A DNA stretch of 64,000 nucleotides. It comes from JAJPHT01 sp035526585 (GTDB lineage: Archaea > Thermoplasmatota > SW-10-69-26 > JACQPN01 > JAJPHT01). The DNA is taken from contig DATLCC010000027.1 of the NCBI GenBank assembly GCA_035526585.1, forward strand, positions 3,800 through 67,799, given 5' to 3'. The position numbers and the translations under genes were made by a program. The notes beneath the pieces are model-generated. The model was given only the letters and a program-made list of their open reading frames with translations, made no database searches and was not told the DNA's origin. Positions 15,228-24,729 of the stretch are shown one piece after another (the stretch's first letter is position 1; every line of letters starts with the position of its first letter).

Positions 15228-16283
15228 TCAGTATTCCTTCAGCAGGTACGGGTCGAACACGCCCATCCGCTTCTGCCAGTCGTCGGGGTGGAGCTTGCGG
15301 ACGGCCATCGCGATGCTTGAGAGGAGCGCGTTCCCGTCCTGAGGGGTGAACGCGTAGCCGGTGACGTCGCGGCCGTTCTCGCTCACGTGGAGGGAGGGCG
15401 TGACGACGACCGTCTGGGAGAGGATGCGGCCGAAGGGTCCGTGCTCGCGGGCGAAGCTGAAGACGAGGTTCGTCGCGGTCTTCTCGGTGAGGCCGATGAA
15501 CCGATCGTCCTTGAGCTGCTTCTTCACAGCGTCCAGCGTCGTGGGCGTCTTCAGGCGGAAGTGGAAGTGCGCCGTGTGCATGAACTGGGTGTTGAGCTTC
15601 ATCGCGCTGGAGAAGAGGTTCACGTCCTTGTTCAGCGTCGACCTGTAGAGGTTCGCCGCGTCGGTCGCGTGGTGCGTGCCGCGCGCCTCCTTGTGCTTCT
15701 CGACCGTCGGGGCCTGGATGAATTTGCTATCCCCCACGTCGCCCGCGCGACGGATGAGGACCAGGCGTCCTTCCTCGAGGTCCGCGCCATCCTTCGAGAG
15801 CGTGTGGACGAGGCGCACCGTCGTGTGCGTGTTGCACGACACGATGTGCACGAACCGCTCCTTCGCGGGGTCGACCGCGTGGTCGTTGATGCCCAGCGCA
15901 TACATCGCGCCAAACCCTTCCTCGCTGCCTTGCGCGAGGACGAGCTTGTTCCCTGCGAGCTTGGAGTAGATCGTCTCCTTGTTCTCGAGGCCGGAGTCCT
16001 CGGGGGTGCAGTCGATGACGACGGTGGCGCGCTCCAGCGCGGCCTGCGCGGTGAGGTCCGGCGCGAGCCCGATCTTCTCGAAATCGGCGCGCTTGTCGTC
16101 CGCCACGGCGAGCTTGGCGCCGCTCTTGCGGAGCGCGTTCACCATCGGGCGGTCCTCCTTGCGGGGGCTGTGCTTGTAGAAGGTGACCTCGTCGAGGCCC
16201 AGCTCCGTGCGGTACTTCGCGAGGAGGCCGATGATGGGCTCGCCGATGGTGCCGGTGCCGACGACGTGCACGATGTTCGCCAT
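15228..16283 (-). CDS. gap: Glyceraldehyde-3-phosphate dehydrogenase, archaeal type II
   Basis: A 351-residue enzyme that interconverts glyceraldehyde-3-phosphate and 1,3-bisphosphoglycerate with NAD(P). The Rossmann motif is VVGTGTIGEPI (7-17), with DCTPEDSG (91-98) matching the archaeal DCTP motif. The catalytic Cys150 lies in IVSCNTHTTVRLV, where most archaeal enzymes have SCNTTGL. The C-terminal half keeps HTAHFHFRLK, which corresponds to the family His-rich strand. Length is normal for type II. It is fairly divergent (SCNTHTT, and QGSEEGFGAMYALGIND in place of the usual QGGE segment). ATG 16283 starts directly at the Rossmann strand. It pairs functionally with the phosphoglycerate kinase at the window start, although the two are not in one operon. 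Confidence 0.9.
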   Translation of the reverse strand: MANIVHVVGTGTIGEPIIGLLAKYRTELGLDEVTFYKHSPRKEDRPMVNALRKSGAKLAVADDKRADFEKIGLAPDLTAQAALERATVVIDCTPEDSGLENKETIYSKLAGNKLVLAQGSEEGFGAMYALGINDHAVDPAKERFVHIVSCNTHTTVRLVHTLSKDGADLEEGRLVLIRRAGDVGDSKFIQAPTVEKHKEARGTHHATDAANLYRSTLNKDVNLFSSAMKLNTQFMHTAHFHFRLKTPTTLDAVKKQLKDDRFIGLTEKTATNLVFSFAREHGPFGRILSQTVVVTPSLHVSENGRDVTGYAFTPQDGNALLSSIAMAVRKLHPDDWQKRMGVFDPYLLKEY

Positions 16284-16640
16284 GATGTTCGGCTAGGACC
16301 TACTCTCAGGGGGTTCTTGAAAGCTGCGCCAGACCACGGTCATCTGTGACCTCGGGTCCCGCGAAGCGCAGAGGCGCGCGGGGACGCGACGAGGCGACGA
16401 CCCGACGAGGCAACGAACGCGAGGCCAGGATCGTCGGCTCTGCCGGGTCGCGTCGGTCCTGATCCATCGCTTTGGCGCAGGCGTCATCGCGACACGTCGT
16501 GTGACCGGAGGGTCACGCGGCGACCTTGGCCCGCGCAAGGTCCGCGACCAAGCAAGGAGTGACGAGGGAGGCGCCCTCGGTGTCTGCGGGCCGATGCCCA
16601 GACAACGGTGTCGCGGGCCGATGCGAGGCGCTCCGCTGCG
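16284..16640. promoter_or_regulatory. Intergenic region between giant operon end and gap
   Basis: No credible gene. It holds three short symmetric elements: GTGACC-GGAG-GGTCAC (16501-16516), ACCTTG-N7-CAAGGT (16523-16541) and GAGGG-N5-CCCTC (16565-16579). These could terminate the 44-kb transcript by structure, although no T-tract follows. The part nearest gap contains AGCTTTCAAGAACC (minus strand, about 40 nt before the start), a possible gap promoter. GCGGGCCGATG occurs twice (about 16586 and 16614). Confidence 0.35.
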
Positions 16641-19600
16641 CTATCCCCGCCGTCGGCGCAGCACGAGCATCGCCGCTCCGATCGCCGCCAGCACCAGCAC
16701 GAGGGAGGGCGCCGGCAGTGGGGACCCGGGCTTTGCGCTGAACACGACGGCGCTCTCGGCGATCTTCACGTTGCCGGCGCTGTCGCGGGCCGTCACGTCG
16801 ATGCGGTAGTCGCCTTCGGGCGGGTTGAACTTGACGACGAACGTGCTCGCGCCCTTGCGCGTCGCGTTCAGCGTCTGCACGACTTGGCCGTCGCGCTTCA
16901 CGAGCACGTCGACGCCGGCCACGTTCGCCTCGGTGGCGATCGTGAGCGTGACGTCCTCGTTGGCGCGGGGGCGTTGCGGGTCCATCGTCACCTTGCTGAT
17001 GCCCGGCGGCGAGTTGTCGACGGTGAGCGCGAACTTGGCGCTCGTGGCGACGCCGTAGATGTTCTCGGCGGTGACGGTGACGTCGACCGGGCCCGCGGCG
17101 AAGGTGGACGTGTCGATCTGGAAGTTGGGGCCGCGCAGGTCGTAGCTCACGCCCTTGATGCTGTAGGTGACCTTCCCGACGCCCAGCGGGTCGCGGATGT
17201 CGAGGCGGACGGGCGTGCCGGCGCGGATCGTCGTGCCCTGGTCGGTGGCGAGCTTCACGGTGGGCGCGCTGCCGGGATTGAGCACGAACGTGCCGACGGT
17301 GACGCGCGTCTTGTTGACGTTGGGCGGGTCGGCGGCGTCGGCGGCCTCGGCGGTCACGCGGTACGTGCCCGCGACGGTGAACGTGCGCGTCGCGTTCCAG
17401 CGCCCTTCGCCGACCTTGCTGAGGACGACGGCCTGCGACTCGTTCGTGGGGAAGACGACGTACGCCGTGACGGACGAGATGCCGGTCGCGTCCTGGAGGT
17501 AGACGTCGAGGCTCACGGGCTCGCCCAGCTTCGCGGTGGCGGGCGTCGCGACGATGCGCTCGATGTGCGGGTTCTCCTCGTCGAGCACGTTCGTGATCGT
17601 CGTGGCGCGCAGCGTCTGCTCGGGGCGCAGCTGCGGCTGGACCGTGATCGTGAGCGTGTCGCGGCCCGCGCCGGGGATGGTCGGCACGTCGATCGTCGCG
17701 AGGATGGGGAGCGGCGTCCCGCGCGGGAGCGCGACGGCGAGCTCGGACTGCGACGAGAGCCAGCCGTGCTCGCTCTCGAAGCGGATGAGGACGGGCTCGT
17801 TGGGCTGGTTGCCCTGGTATTCGATGATGAAGGCGTTGGGCGCCTCGCCGTACGTGATGCTCTGGCCGGGGCGCGCGGAGAGGCCGAGCGCGGGCGTGAG
17901 CTTGATGTCGAACGTGCGCAGCGTGAGCGGCTTCGTCCTCTCGTTGGAGGCGGCGCTGTCGTCGATCTCGGGCACGTTGTCGTCCACGTCGACGCGCGCG
18001 AGGATCACGCCGGGGCCTTCGACGCCCACCGTGTCCCACGTGAAGATCTCGACGAGCCGGCGCTGCCCGGGGATCGCGAGCGCGGGGTACGTCTTCTCGC
18101 CGATGACGCGCTCGACGCCGTTCTGCACGAAGTACAGGCGCAGCGTCGTGTTCTTCTCGGCGGCCTTGTTGCCGTTGTTGCCGACGACGACGCTCACCTC
18201 GAGCGGGTCGCCCGTGTAGGGGCTCGTCGAGTTGACGAGGATGTTGTCGACGAAGAGGTCGGGTCCGCTCACGCGGCCTTCGAGCGTGAGGCTCTTCTCG
18301 CGCGTCGGGTCGCTCTTGGAGACGACCTTCACGACGGCGGTCGCCTTCTCGCCGACGATCGCGCTGCCGGGCGCGCGGAGGGTGACCTGCACGACGCCTT
18401 CCTGCGTGGGCTGGAGCTCGAGGTAGCCCAGGCCGTTGACGCTCGGCGTGACCTCGATGCCCCAGTCGGAGGGGCGCGTGGGGAGCGGGATGGTGAAGTT
18501 GTCGGCGACGTTGCCGACGTTCATCACGCGCACGTCGAAGGTGACGTTCGTGCCCGCGTCCACGAAGGACGTGTTGAGCGGCGCGTCGAGGCGCATGTTG
18601 GGGCCGCGGATCACGGTCATCTTGCTCTCGATGCTGACGCGGCGCTCGTCGATCGGCCGGTCGAGCGGGCCGCTCGAGGTCGCGTTCACGTAGAACGACG
18701 CCTGCGTGTCGGGCGCCACGTTGGGGGGCGAGGTGACGGTGAGCGTGAACATCGTCGTGTTGAACGGCGTGAGGTGCGCCGTGCGCTCGGAGAGGCGAGC
18801 GTCCCAGCCGCCCACGGTGGGCACGAGGTCGAGCGAGAGGTTGTCGTAGCCGTTGCCCAGGTTCTCGATGCCGATGTTGTACACCTGCGGCTCGCCGGGC
18901 ACCAGGCGCGCGGCCGCGTCGAGGACGGGCGCGACCTCCCAGCGCTGCGCGACGTGCGCGGTGAAGGTGAGCGTGCAGAAGCCGACGCTCGGGACCTCGT
19001 TGGCCTTGCAGCGGCCCGTGCCGGCGTCGCCGAGGCTCTCCATCCTGACCTGCCACGTGTAGGTCCCGTTCGTCGCGTTGGGCGGCGCCTTCACCTGGAT
19101 GGTGACGTTCTTGAGCTCGCCCTTGCGGACGACGAGGGTGCCATCGCGGCCGACCGCGTCGACGCCGGCGCCCGTGATGATGGGGGACCAGCTGTCATTG
19201 ATGGTCATCGTCTCGTTGATGAACGAGACGTTGAACCGGTCGTCGGCGTTGCCCGTGTTGTTGAGCGTGATGTTGAAGAAGCGCGTCTGGCCGACCTGCA
19301 TCTCGCGCCACGTCTCGTTCGAGGTGGCGTTGAGGCTGTGGCGGACGTCCACGATGAAGCTCGGGAGCGTCGGGTTCTTGCCGCAGTAGATGTCGTCGAC
19401 GCAGTTGCTCGACACGGCGGTGGTCGTGGTCACGCTGCGCGTGGAGCTCCACTGCACGAAGTCGCTGGCCTGGCCGACGTTCGTCTCGTTCCCCGCGGTC
19501 TCGTTCTCGGGGACGATGATCGTCACGCGCACGACGCGCGACTGCGACTTGCCGAGGCTGAAGCGCTCGGGCGCGAAGCTGATGGTGTAGTTGCGGTACT

Positions 19601-20405
19601 TCGCGAAGTCGAAGTCCGCGGGGAGCCCGCCGATGAACGTGTCCTCGACGGTGCCGGTGTTGCGGACGTTGTACTCGGCGACGATCGTCTTGCCGGCGAC
19701 CACCTTGCAGCCGACCTGGACGGCCGGGAACGGCTTCACGGCGCCATCGGGGCACGGCTCGGTGATCTGGTTGCGCGCCCACGGGCTGTTGAGCGTCTTG
19801 TCGGCGCCTTCGGGCGCCGCGCGGACGGGCTTCGCCGTGACGCCGAGCACGCCGACGCTCACGCCGTAGATCGTGACCTGGTCGTTCTGGCAGCGCGTGT
19901 CGGGGCCCTGGCAACCCGTGAGGTTCTGGCCGGGCGTGCTGCCGATGCTGCCGATCTCCAGGAAGAGGGACGAGGCATCCGTGCGCTGGTTGGGCTCCGG
20001 GTGCCAGACGAGGGAGTAGAGTCGCGATGCGCCCGCGGGGACGGTGAAGGCGTTCGAGCCGTCGGCGCGCTGCTGGCTCGTCGGCGTCATGCGGATGTAG
20101 CACGGGGCGAGCTGCCCGGTGGGGTCCGTGACGCCGTCGCCCGGCTCGACGCAGTCGTTGCCCGTGCCGAAGCCGACGAAGATCTGCCAACCGGTGGGCG
20201 GCGCGAAGTCGACGGTGCCGCCGTTGTGGACGGTGATGTTGATCGGCGCGTCGACGCCGATGACGGGCGACCCATAGTTCACGTCCGCGACGAAGACGTC
20301 CGAGCCTACGACGGGCTGCGTGCCCTGCGCGGTCGCGAGACCGGCGAAGAGCTCGAGCACGAAGAGGCCGACGATGAACGCGGCGACGGTCTTATTCGGC
20401 AACAT
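16641..20405 (-). CDS. Giant secreted CARDB/NEW3-type surface protein (1254 aa)
   Basis: Signal peptide MLPNKTVAAFIVGLFVLELF-AGLATAQG, then successive immunoglobulin-like modules typical of CARDB and NEW3 domains. Markers are INITVHNGGTVDFAPPTGW, EYNVRNTGTVEDTFIG, FFNITLNNTGNADDRFNVSF, NIGIENLGNGYDNLSLDLVP, DVRVMNVGNVADNFTIPLPT and SVVVGNNGNKAAEKNTTLRL, followed by three or four sandwich domains of the SSVTAYVVFPTNES and VTYSIKGVSYDLR type. There are many Asn-x-Thr/Ser sites and a few Cys pairs in the N-terminal part. The C-terminus LPAPSLVLVLAAIGAAMLVL plus RRRRG is a membrane anchor. Last gene of the nine-gene cluster, overlapping its upstream neighbour by 14 nt. Adhesion or cell-envelope structure is likely; no enzyme motif seen. 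Confidence 0.85.
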   Translation of the reverse strand: MLPNKTVAAFIVGLFVLELFAGLATAQGTQPVVGSDVFVADVNYGSPVIGVDAPINITVHNGGTVDFAPPTGWQIFVGFGTGNDCVEPGDGVTDPTGQLAPCYIRMTPTSQQRADGSNAFTVPAGASRLYSLVWHPEPNQRTDASSLFLEIGSIGSTPGQNLTGCQGPDTRCQNDQVTIYGVSVGVLGVTAKPVRAAPEGADKTLNSPWARNQITEPCPDGAVKPFPAVQVGCKVVAGKTIVAEYNVRNTGTVEDTFIGGLPADFDFAKYRNYTISFAPERFSLGKSQSRVVRVTIIVPENETAGNETNVGQASDFVQWSSTRSVTTTTAVSSNCVDDIYCGKNPTLPSFIVDVRHSLNATSNETWREMQVGQTRFFNITLNNTGNADDRFNVSFINETMTINDSWSPIITGAGVDAVGRDGTLVVRKGELKNVTIQVKAPPNATNGTYTWQVRMESLGDAGTGRCKANEVPSVGFCTLTFTAHVAQRWEVAPVLDAAARLVPGEPQVYNIGIENLGNGYDNLSLDLVPTVGGWDARLSERTAHLTPFNTTMFTLTVTSPPNVAPDTQASFYVNATSSGPLDRPIDERRVSIESKMTVIRGPNMRLDAPLNTSFVDAGTNVTFDVRVMNVGNVADNFTIPLPTRPSDWGIEVTPSVNGLGYLELQPTQEGVVQVTLRAPGSAIVGEKATAVVKVVSKSDPTREKSLTLEGRVSGPDLFVDNILVNSTSPYTGDPLEVSVVVGNNGNKAAEKNTTLRLYFVQNGVERVIGEKTYPALAIPGQRRLVEIFTWDTVGVEGPGVILARVDVDDNVPEIDDSAASNERTKPLTLRTFDIKLTPALGLSARPGQSITYGEAPNAFIIEYQGNQPNEPVLIRFESEHGWLSSQSELAVALPRGTPLPILATIDVPTIPGAGRDTLTITVQPQLRPEQTLRATTITNVLDEENPHIERIVATPATAKLGEPVSLDVYLQDATGISSVTAYVVFPTNESQAVVLSKVGEGRWNATRTFTVAGTYRVTAEAADAADPPNVNKTRVTVGTFVLNPGSAPTVKLATDQGTTIRAGTPVRLDIRDPLGVGKVTYSIKGVSYDLRGPNFQIDTSTFAAGPVDVTVTAENIYGVATSAKFALTVDNSPPGISKVTMDPQRPRANEDVTLTIATEANVAGVDVLVKRDGQVVQTLNATRKGASTFVVKFNPPEGDYRIDVTARDSAGNVKIAESAVVFSAKPGSPLPAPSLVLVLAAIGAAMLVLRRRRG

Positions 20406-21075
20406 CCGGCAACAACTCCTTCGGGGTGGCCTCGCCGCGGAGCTTGGCTCCGCGCGCGAGGATGAACAGGGATGCGGCGCCCGCGAGGGCGAGCGCGGCG
20501 ACGGCGACGCCCAACGGCGCCGTCGTCTCGACGGCGGCGCGCAGCTGCGCGGGGCCGATCGCGGCGAGGGCGAACGCGGCGCCGATCGCGGCCGCGACGG
20601 CGAGCGCGGCGATGGCGGCGCGGCTCGCGAGCGTCTTTAGCGCCTCGTCGGTGACGCGGTTGATGTGCTCCTCGGGCACGTTCTCCTTCTCGACCGCGCG
20701 GTGCGCGCGCTCGTAGCGCTCCGTCATGTGGACGAGCTCGCTCACGAGGAGGAGCGCGACGCCGAAGAGCACGCCGATCGCGTACGTGAGGAGCCCGGGG
20801 CTCCCGACGCCGCCCGGGATCACGGCGAGGACCATCGCGCCCACGCCCGCGAGGGCGAGGACGCTGGAGCGGCGGGCCACGGCGACGAGCGCCGCCACCG
20901 CGCCCACGGCGAGGAGCGCGAGGAGCGCGATCGCCGGCACGTGGGCGCCCAGGATGCGGCCGTCGCCCTTCGACACCTGCACGACGCCCAGCGCGGCGGC
21001 CACGACGGCGGCGCCGTACGCGTAGCGGAGAACGCGCTTCTCGTGCGGGAACGGCTCGGTCTTGGCGGCGCTCAT
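20392..21075 (-). CDS. Multi-span membrane protein of the MoxR/DUF58 cluster
   Basis: A 227-residue protein with about six transmembrane segments: YAYGAAVVAAALGVVQVS, PAIALLALLAVGAVAALVAV, SVLALAGVGAMVLAVIPGGV, LLTYAIGVLFGVALLLVSEL, AAIAALAVAAAIGAAFALAA and LGVAVAALALAGAASLFILA. A charged loop (HMTERYERAHRAVEKENVPE to about residue 150) separates segments four and five. The start ATG 21075 overlaps the DUF58 stop codon as ATGA, and its 3' end overlaps the next gene by 14 nt, so translation is coupled on both sides. No family recognised; small membrane proteins often accompany MoxR-DUF58 pairs. Confidence 0.75.
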   Translation of the reverse strand: MSAAKTEPFPHEKRVLRYAYGAAVVAAALGVVQVSKGDGRILGAHVPAIALLALLAVGAVAALVAVARRSSVLALAGVGAMVLAVIPGGVGSPGLLTYAIGVLFGVALLLVSELVHMTERYERAHRAVEKENVPEEHINRVTDEALKTLASRAAIAALAVAAAIGAAFALAAIGPAQLRAAVETTAPLGVAVAALALAGAASLFILARGAKLRGEATPKELLPDVAE

Positions 21076-22319
21076 GCGACGAGCATCCTCCCTTTCTCCA
21101 TCGTGGCGGCGAGCAGGTCGCCGGGGTCGAGCTCGATGACGGTGGCGCCGAGGCCCGCGACCTCGCGCAGGAGCGTCTCGCGCTCGGCGAAGAGGGCGCG
21201 CGCAAGGGCCCCCTCGGCGCCGGGGAGCGCCGGCGGGCGTGGCGCGATGACGGCGACCTGCATGTTGTTGGCAAGGAGCGTGGAGACGGCCTCGGTGAGC
21301 GTGCCGTCGTCCACGCCGGCGGTGAAGAAGATGCAGGGCGTCAAGGGCTTCAAGCTCGGCAGAGCTTGAGAAACGGCGAACTTCACGGGGAAGTTGCCCT
21401 TGGGCTGGAGCTCGGCGAGCGTCTCCAGCATCATGGGGATCATGCGCTCGGGCGGCTGCGGCTCGATCTCGCGCACGTGGTCGCTGTAGAGGTAGATGCG
21501 CGGCTGGTCCTTCTTCACGAAGACGAACTCGGTGAAGCTCGCGACGGCGCGGGCGATCATGACGCGCGCGCTCTGGTCCTCGGGGCCGGCGAGCGTGATG
21601 CCGCGCGCGTCGACGAAGAGCGTGACCTCCGCCGCGGTCGTGCGCATCATCTGGTTCACGAGGAGCTTCGACGAGCGCGCGCTCGCCTTCCAGTTGACGC
21701 TGCGCAGCGTGTCGCCCGGAACGTATTCGCGGATGCTGAAGAAGTCGAACCCGTCGCCAGGGCGGTTCACCTGGTGGTCGCCCATGAGCGGCATCGGGAG
21801 CGTGGAGAGGAGCGCGGCCTTGCGCAGGTCCTCCGCGCGAGGCAGCACCCACAGGGTGTGGCTGGCCTCCGTGTGCCGCTCCTCGTAGAAGAGCCCGAAC
21901 GGGTCCTCGAGGCGCAGGTCGGTGGGGCCGATCTCGTAGACGCCCAGGAGCGGCGCCTTCACCTCATACTTCAGGTCGTCCACGGCGCCCGAGGGGAGCG
22001 CGAGGAGATCGTACGCCTGCCCGCTCTCGACGGCGAGCTGGCGCGGGAGGCGGTCGCGGACCTCGAGGAAGAGGAGCCTGTCGCCCGGGTTCGTGAGGCG
22101 CAGCTCGACCTGCGTGCGCTCGCCCTCGAAGACGCGGTGCAGGTCGACCTGGCGCTCGCTGATGATCTCGTCGCTGCCGCGGAAGAGGAGGCGGTTCACG
22201 ACGACGAAGGAGAGGAAGACGAGCCCCGTGCCCAGAGCGCCCGCGCTGCGCGAGGCCACGCCGGCCGCGACGAGCGCGAGACCGGCTCCCGTCAGCAGAA
22301 CGCTCTTCCTGGTCCACAT
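21072..22319 (-). CDS. DUF58 domain protein (MoxR partner)
   Basis: A 415-residue protein. Two N-terminal membrane segments (SVLLTGAGLALVAAGVASRS and ALGTGLVFLSFVVVNRLLF) precede a beta-rich part (VFEGERTQVELRLTNPGDRL onward), the DUF58 signature IREYVPGDTLRSVNWKASAR (196-215) and a von Willebrand A-like half with LFVDARG (234-240). DUF58 proteins are encoded next to MoxR ATPases and are thought to act with them in assembly or maturation of envelope proteins and complexes. It lies 7 nt after moxR and overlaps the next gene by four bases. The vWA-like metal site is reduced (DARG rather than DxSxS), as in most DUF58 proteins. Confidence 0.92.
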   Translation of the reverse strand: MWTRKSVLLTGAGLALVAAGVASRSAGALGTGLVFLSFVVVNRLLFRGSDEIISERQVDLHRVFEGERTQVELRLTNPGDRLLFLEVRDRLPRQLAVESGQAYDLLALPSGAVDDLKYEVKAPLLGVYEIGPTDLRLEDPFGLFYEERHTEASHTLWVLPRAEDLRKAALLSTLPMPLMGDHQVNRPGDGFDFFSIREYVPGDTLRSVNWKASARSSKLLVNQMMRTTAAEVTLFVDARGITLAGPEDQSARVMIARAVASFTEFVFVKKDQPRIYLYSDHVREIEPQPPERMIPMMLETLAELQPKGNFPVKFAVSQALPSLKPLTPCIFFTAGVDDGTLTEAVSTLLANNMQVAVIAPRPPALPGAEGALARALFAERETLLREVAGLGATVIELDPGDLLAATMEKGRMLVA

Positions 22320-22326
22320 GCGGCGG

Positions 22327-23385
22327 TTACACCTTGGGTACGGGCACGCTGTCGAGGATGTTCTGCATGATGTCCTGCGCCTTGATGCCCTTGATGCGGG
22401 GCTCAGGCTTCAGGATCACGCGGTGCGCGAGCACGGGGATCATGAGGCGCTTGATGTCGTCGGGCACGACGTAGTCCCTCCCGTGGAGCGCGGCCCAGCC
22501 GCGGGCGAGCTTGAACAGGTTCTGCGAGCCGCGCGGCGACGAGCCGGCCACGAGCATCGGGTGCTTGCGGGTCGCGTCGATGAGGTTCGCGATGTAGTGG
22601 ATGAGCTCGTCCGTGACGTACACGTGCTCGATCGCCTTCTGCATGGCGACGACGATCTCCGCGTTCGTCACGGGCTTCACGTCGAAGTCGTCCTTGCCGC
22701 GCTTGGCGCGGCGGATGAGGATCTCCGCCTCTTCCGCGGCCGTGGGGTAGCCCATGCTGAGCTTCATCGCGAAGCGGTCCATCTGCGCTTCCGGCAGCGG
22801 GTACGTGCCGGCCTGCTCGACCGGGTTCTGCGTCGCGAAGACGACGAAGGGCTTGGGCAGCTTCTGCGTGTAGCCTTCCACCGTCACCTGCTTCTCGGCC
22901 ATCGCTTCCAGCATGGCGGACTGCGTCTTGGGGGAAGCGCGGTTGATCTCGTCCGCGAGGAGGTAGTTCGTGAAGATCGGACCGGGGCGGAAGTCGAACT
23001 CGTGCGTCCTCTGGTTGAGGATGAACGTGCCGTTGATGTCCGCCGGCAGGAGGTCGGGCGTGAACTGGACGCGCTTGAAGTCGCAACCACTCGCTCGAGC
23101 CAGAGCGGCCGCAAGGACGCTCTTGCCAAGCCCCGGCATGTCCTCGAGGAGGACGTGGCTGCCTTCGCTGAAGATGGCGAGCACCACGAGCTTGAGCTGG
23201 TCCTTCTTGCCGACGATCACGCGGCCGACCTCGTCGGTGAGCTGCGTGGCCGTCACGCCCACGCTCTGGATCTGGGCGCGGACCTTGGGGTCGCGCACGG
23301 GCCCGGGGGCGCTGCCGGCGCTCGCGGGCTGGACGGTCGGACCGACGGTGGTGTTGATACGTGTGGCTTCAGGCGGCGGGGTCAC
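22327..23385 (-). CDS. MoxR-family AAA+ ATPase
   Basis: A 352-residue AAA+ chaperone-like ATPase. A disordered N-terminus of about 45 residues is followed by Walker A DMPGLGKS (82-89; family VPGxxKT, here ending in Ser), Walker B LLADEINRA (142-150), the MoxR segment SPKTQSAMLEAMAEKQVTV, sensor ATQNPVEQAGTYPLPEAQMD (about 169-188) and the C-terminal lid with ASSPRGSQNLFKLARGWAAL. It starts at GTG 23385, overlapping the stop of the DUF4350-like gene (GTGA). MoxR proteins remodel partner complexes using ATP, usually with a DUF58/vWA partner, here the next gene. It probably drives assembly of the large envelope proteins of this cluster (inference from context). Confidence 0.93.
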   Translation of the reverse strand: MTPPPEATRINTTVGPTVQPASAGSAPGPVRDPKVRAQIQSVGVTATQLTDEVGRVIVGKKDQLKLVVLAIFSEGSHVLLEDMPGLGKSVLAAALARASGCDFKRVQFTPDLLPADINGTFILNQRTHEFDFRPGPIFTNYLLADEINRASPKTQSAMLEAMAEKQVTVEGYTQKLPKPFVVFATQNPVEQAGTYPLPEAQMDRFAMKLSMGYPTAAEEAEILIRRAKRGKDDFDVKPVTNAEIVVAMQKAIEHVYVTDELIHYIANLIDATRKHPMLVAGSSPRGSQNLFKLARGWAALHGRDYVVPDDIKRLMIPVLAHRVILKPEPRIKGIKAQDIMQNILDSVPVPKV

Positions 23386-24635
23386 TCAGATCGGGCCTCC
23401 GAGGGGCGTGAAAAGGATGCGAAGAGCGGCGCGGGGTCGCTGCGCAGCGTCCCGGCGGCGGCCTGGGAGAGGGTCGCGTCGCCGGTCAGTCTGGCGAGCT
23501 CCTCGGCCGTCATGGCCGCGACCTGCTCTAGGGCTATGTTAAACCTTTCGCTGATGCGGCGTCGCGCCATGCGCTGGGCACGCTCCAGGTCGGGCCGGAC
23601 GTCCGCCGGCACGGGGACCTCGACGCCGAGGTTGTGCTCGTGGTGGGTCCAGTCCTCCGTCTCGCGCGTGGACCACCACGCGACGAGGCTCGCGACGATC
23701 ACGAGGGCGAGGGTGACCAGGGGCGCGACGGCGCCGCTCGTCGCGCGGCCCAGCGCGCGGACGGACGCGTCGTAGCCCGCCACAAGGGGCGCGGGGGAGT
23801 GCCGGGCCTCGTCCAGGACGATCGTGCCATCGCGGGGGATCAGGCTCCCGGCGAGCGCCTGGATGAAGGGCCCGTTCTCGAACTCGACGAGCTTCACCTG
23901 CGCATCCATGAAGAGGCCCGTGTCGGCGACGAGGACGAGCGTGCCCTGGCCCGCGCCGTACTTCGTGCGCACGATGAGCGGGAACCCTTCGCCAGTGGAG
24001 GACGCCTGGTCGCCCACGTCGATCTCGCCGTTGTCGTTCACGTCGAGGTAGCTCCCGTCCGGGTACACGGCGACGCTCGACTCGGCCAGCACCTCGTGGT
24101 CGCCGACGTTCGAGAGGGGCGTGAGGGCGGTCGGGGCGTTGAACAGGATGCGGTAGTCGCGGCCATCGAGCGCGCCCGTCGTCGCGACGAGCGTCTCGTC
24201 GTCGAGGTGGTTGCGCGAGTCGACGAGCGAGGTTCCCATGAACGCGAAGCCGACCTCGCGCGCGATGTCGCTGCCGTACCCGCCCTCGTCGGCGAGGATG
24301 ACGTTGCCGCCGCGCGCGAGGAAGTCGAGCACGGCCCGCGATTCGCCCTCGCTGTAGCGGCGCTCCGTGCCGATCACGACGAGGAGCGCGCGTTGCGGCT
24401 CGCGGATGTCGGCGAGCTGGTAGGGCGTCGAGAGGTACGCCTCGACCTTGCCCGCGCTCCCCGAGAGCGAGGAGAGCGCGAGGCTCGCGTCCTCGTCCCC
24501 CTCGCGGTACGCGGTGAGGTGCCGCCCGTCCGTGTTCCACACGAGGGGCGCCAGGAGCCCGACGGCGAGGAGCGCGAGGATGGTGACGAGCGTGTACGCG
24601 CGCTTCTGGGGGTCCTTGAGGAAGCCGAAGATCAT
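23382..24635 (-). CDS. DUF4350-like membrane protein
   Basis: A 417-residue protein with a transmembrane helix at about 14-32 (TLVTILALLAVGLLAPLVW), an extracytoplasmic domain to about residue 300, a second helix (302-321, AVAPLVTLALVIVASLVAWW) and a cytosolic tail of about 95 residues with an Arg-rich helix (DLERAQRMARRRISERFN). The ectodomain shows the DUF4350 pattern: IGTERRYSEGESRAVLDFLA-RGGNVILADE and later GTLVLVADTGLFMDAQV plus a family-like buried His (ARHSPAP). DVNDNGEIDVGD (198-209) resembles a calcium loop. DUF4350 proteins typically sit in MoxR-DUF58-DUF4129 operons. It follows the 2255-aa gene after 94 nt, the largest gap in the cluster, and overlaps moxR by four bases. Confidence 0.82.
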   Translation of the reverse strand: MIFGFLKDPQKRAYTLVTILALLAVGLLAPLVWNTDGRHLTAYREGDEDASLALSSLSGSAGKVEAYLSTPYQLADIREPQRALLVVIGTERRYSEGESRAVLDFLARGGNVILADEGGYGSDIAREVGFAFMGTSLVDSRNHLDDETLVATTGALDGRDYRILFNAPTALTPLSNVGDHEVLAESSVAVYPDGSYLDVNDNGEIDVGDQASSTGEGFPLIVRTKYGAGQGTLVLVADTGLFMDAQVKLVEFENGPFIQALAGSLIPRDGTIVLDEARHSPAPLVAGYDASVRALGRATSGAVAPLVTLALVIVASLVAWWSTRETEDWTHHEHNLGVEVPVPADVRPDLERAQRMARRRISERFNIALEQVAAMTAEELARLTGDATLSQAAAGTLRSDPAPLFASFSRPSEARSE

Positions 24636-24729
24636 GCATCCACCTCGCGGCGCGGAGCAACGCGGATCCGCGAACCCTGGACGCGACGCGCGCGGGTGCG
24701 CGGGTCCTCGTTGTTGCGTGGGATGGAGA

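Noticed and set aside
24636..24729. Possible small gene in the 94-nt gap between the DUF4129-like and DUF4350-like genes
   Set aside because: The frame reading MLRAARWMHD is a shadow extending into the next gene; no independent start signal or protein character. The gap may hold an internal promoter, but no TATA-like element is evident.
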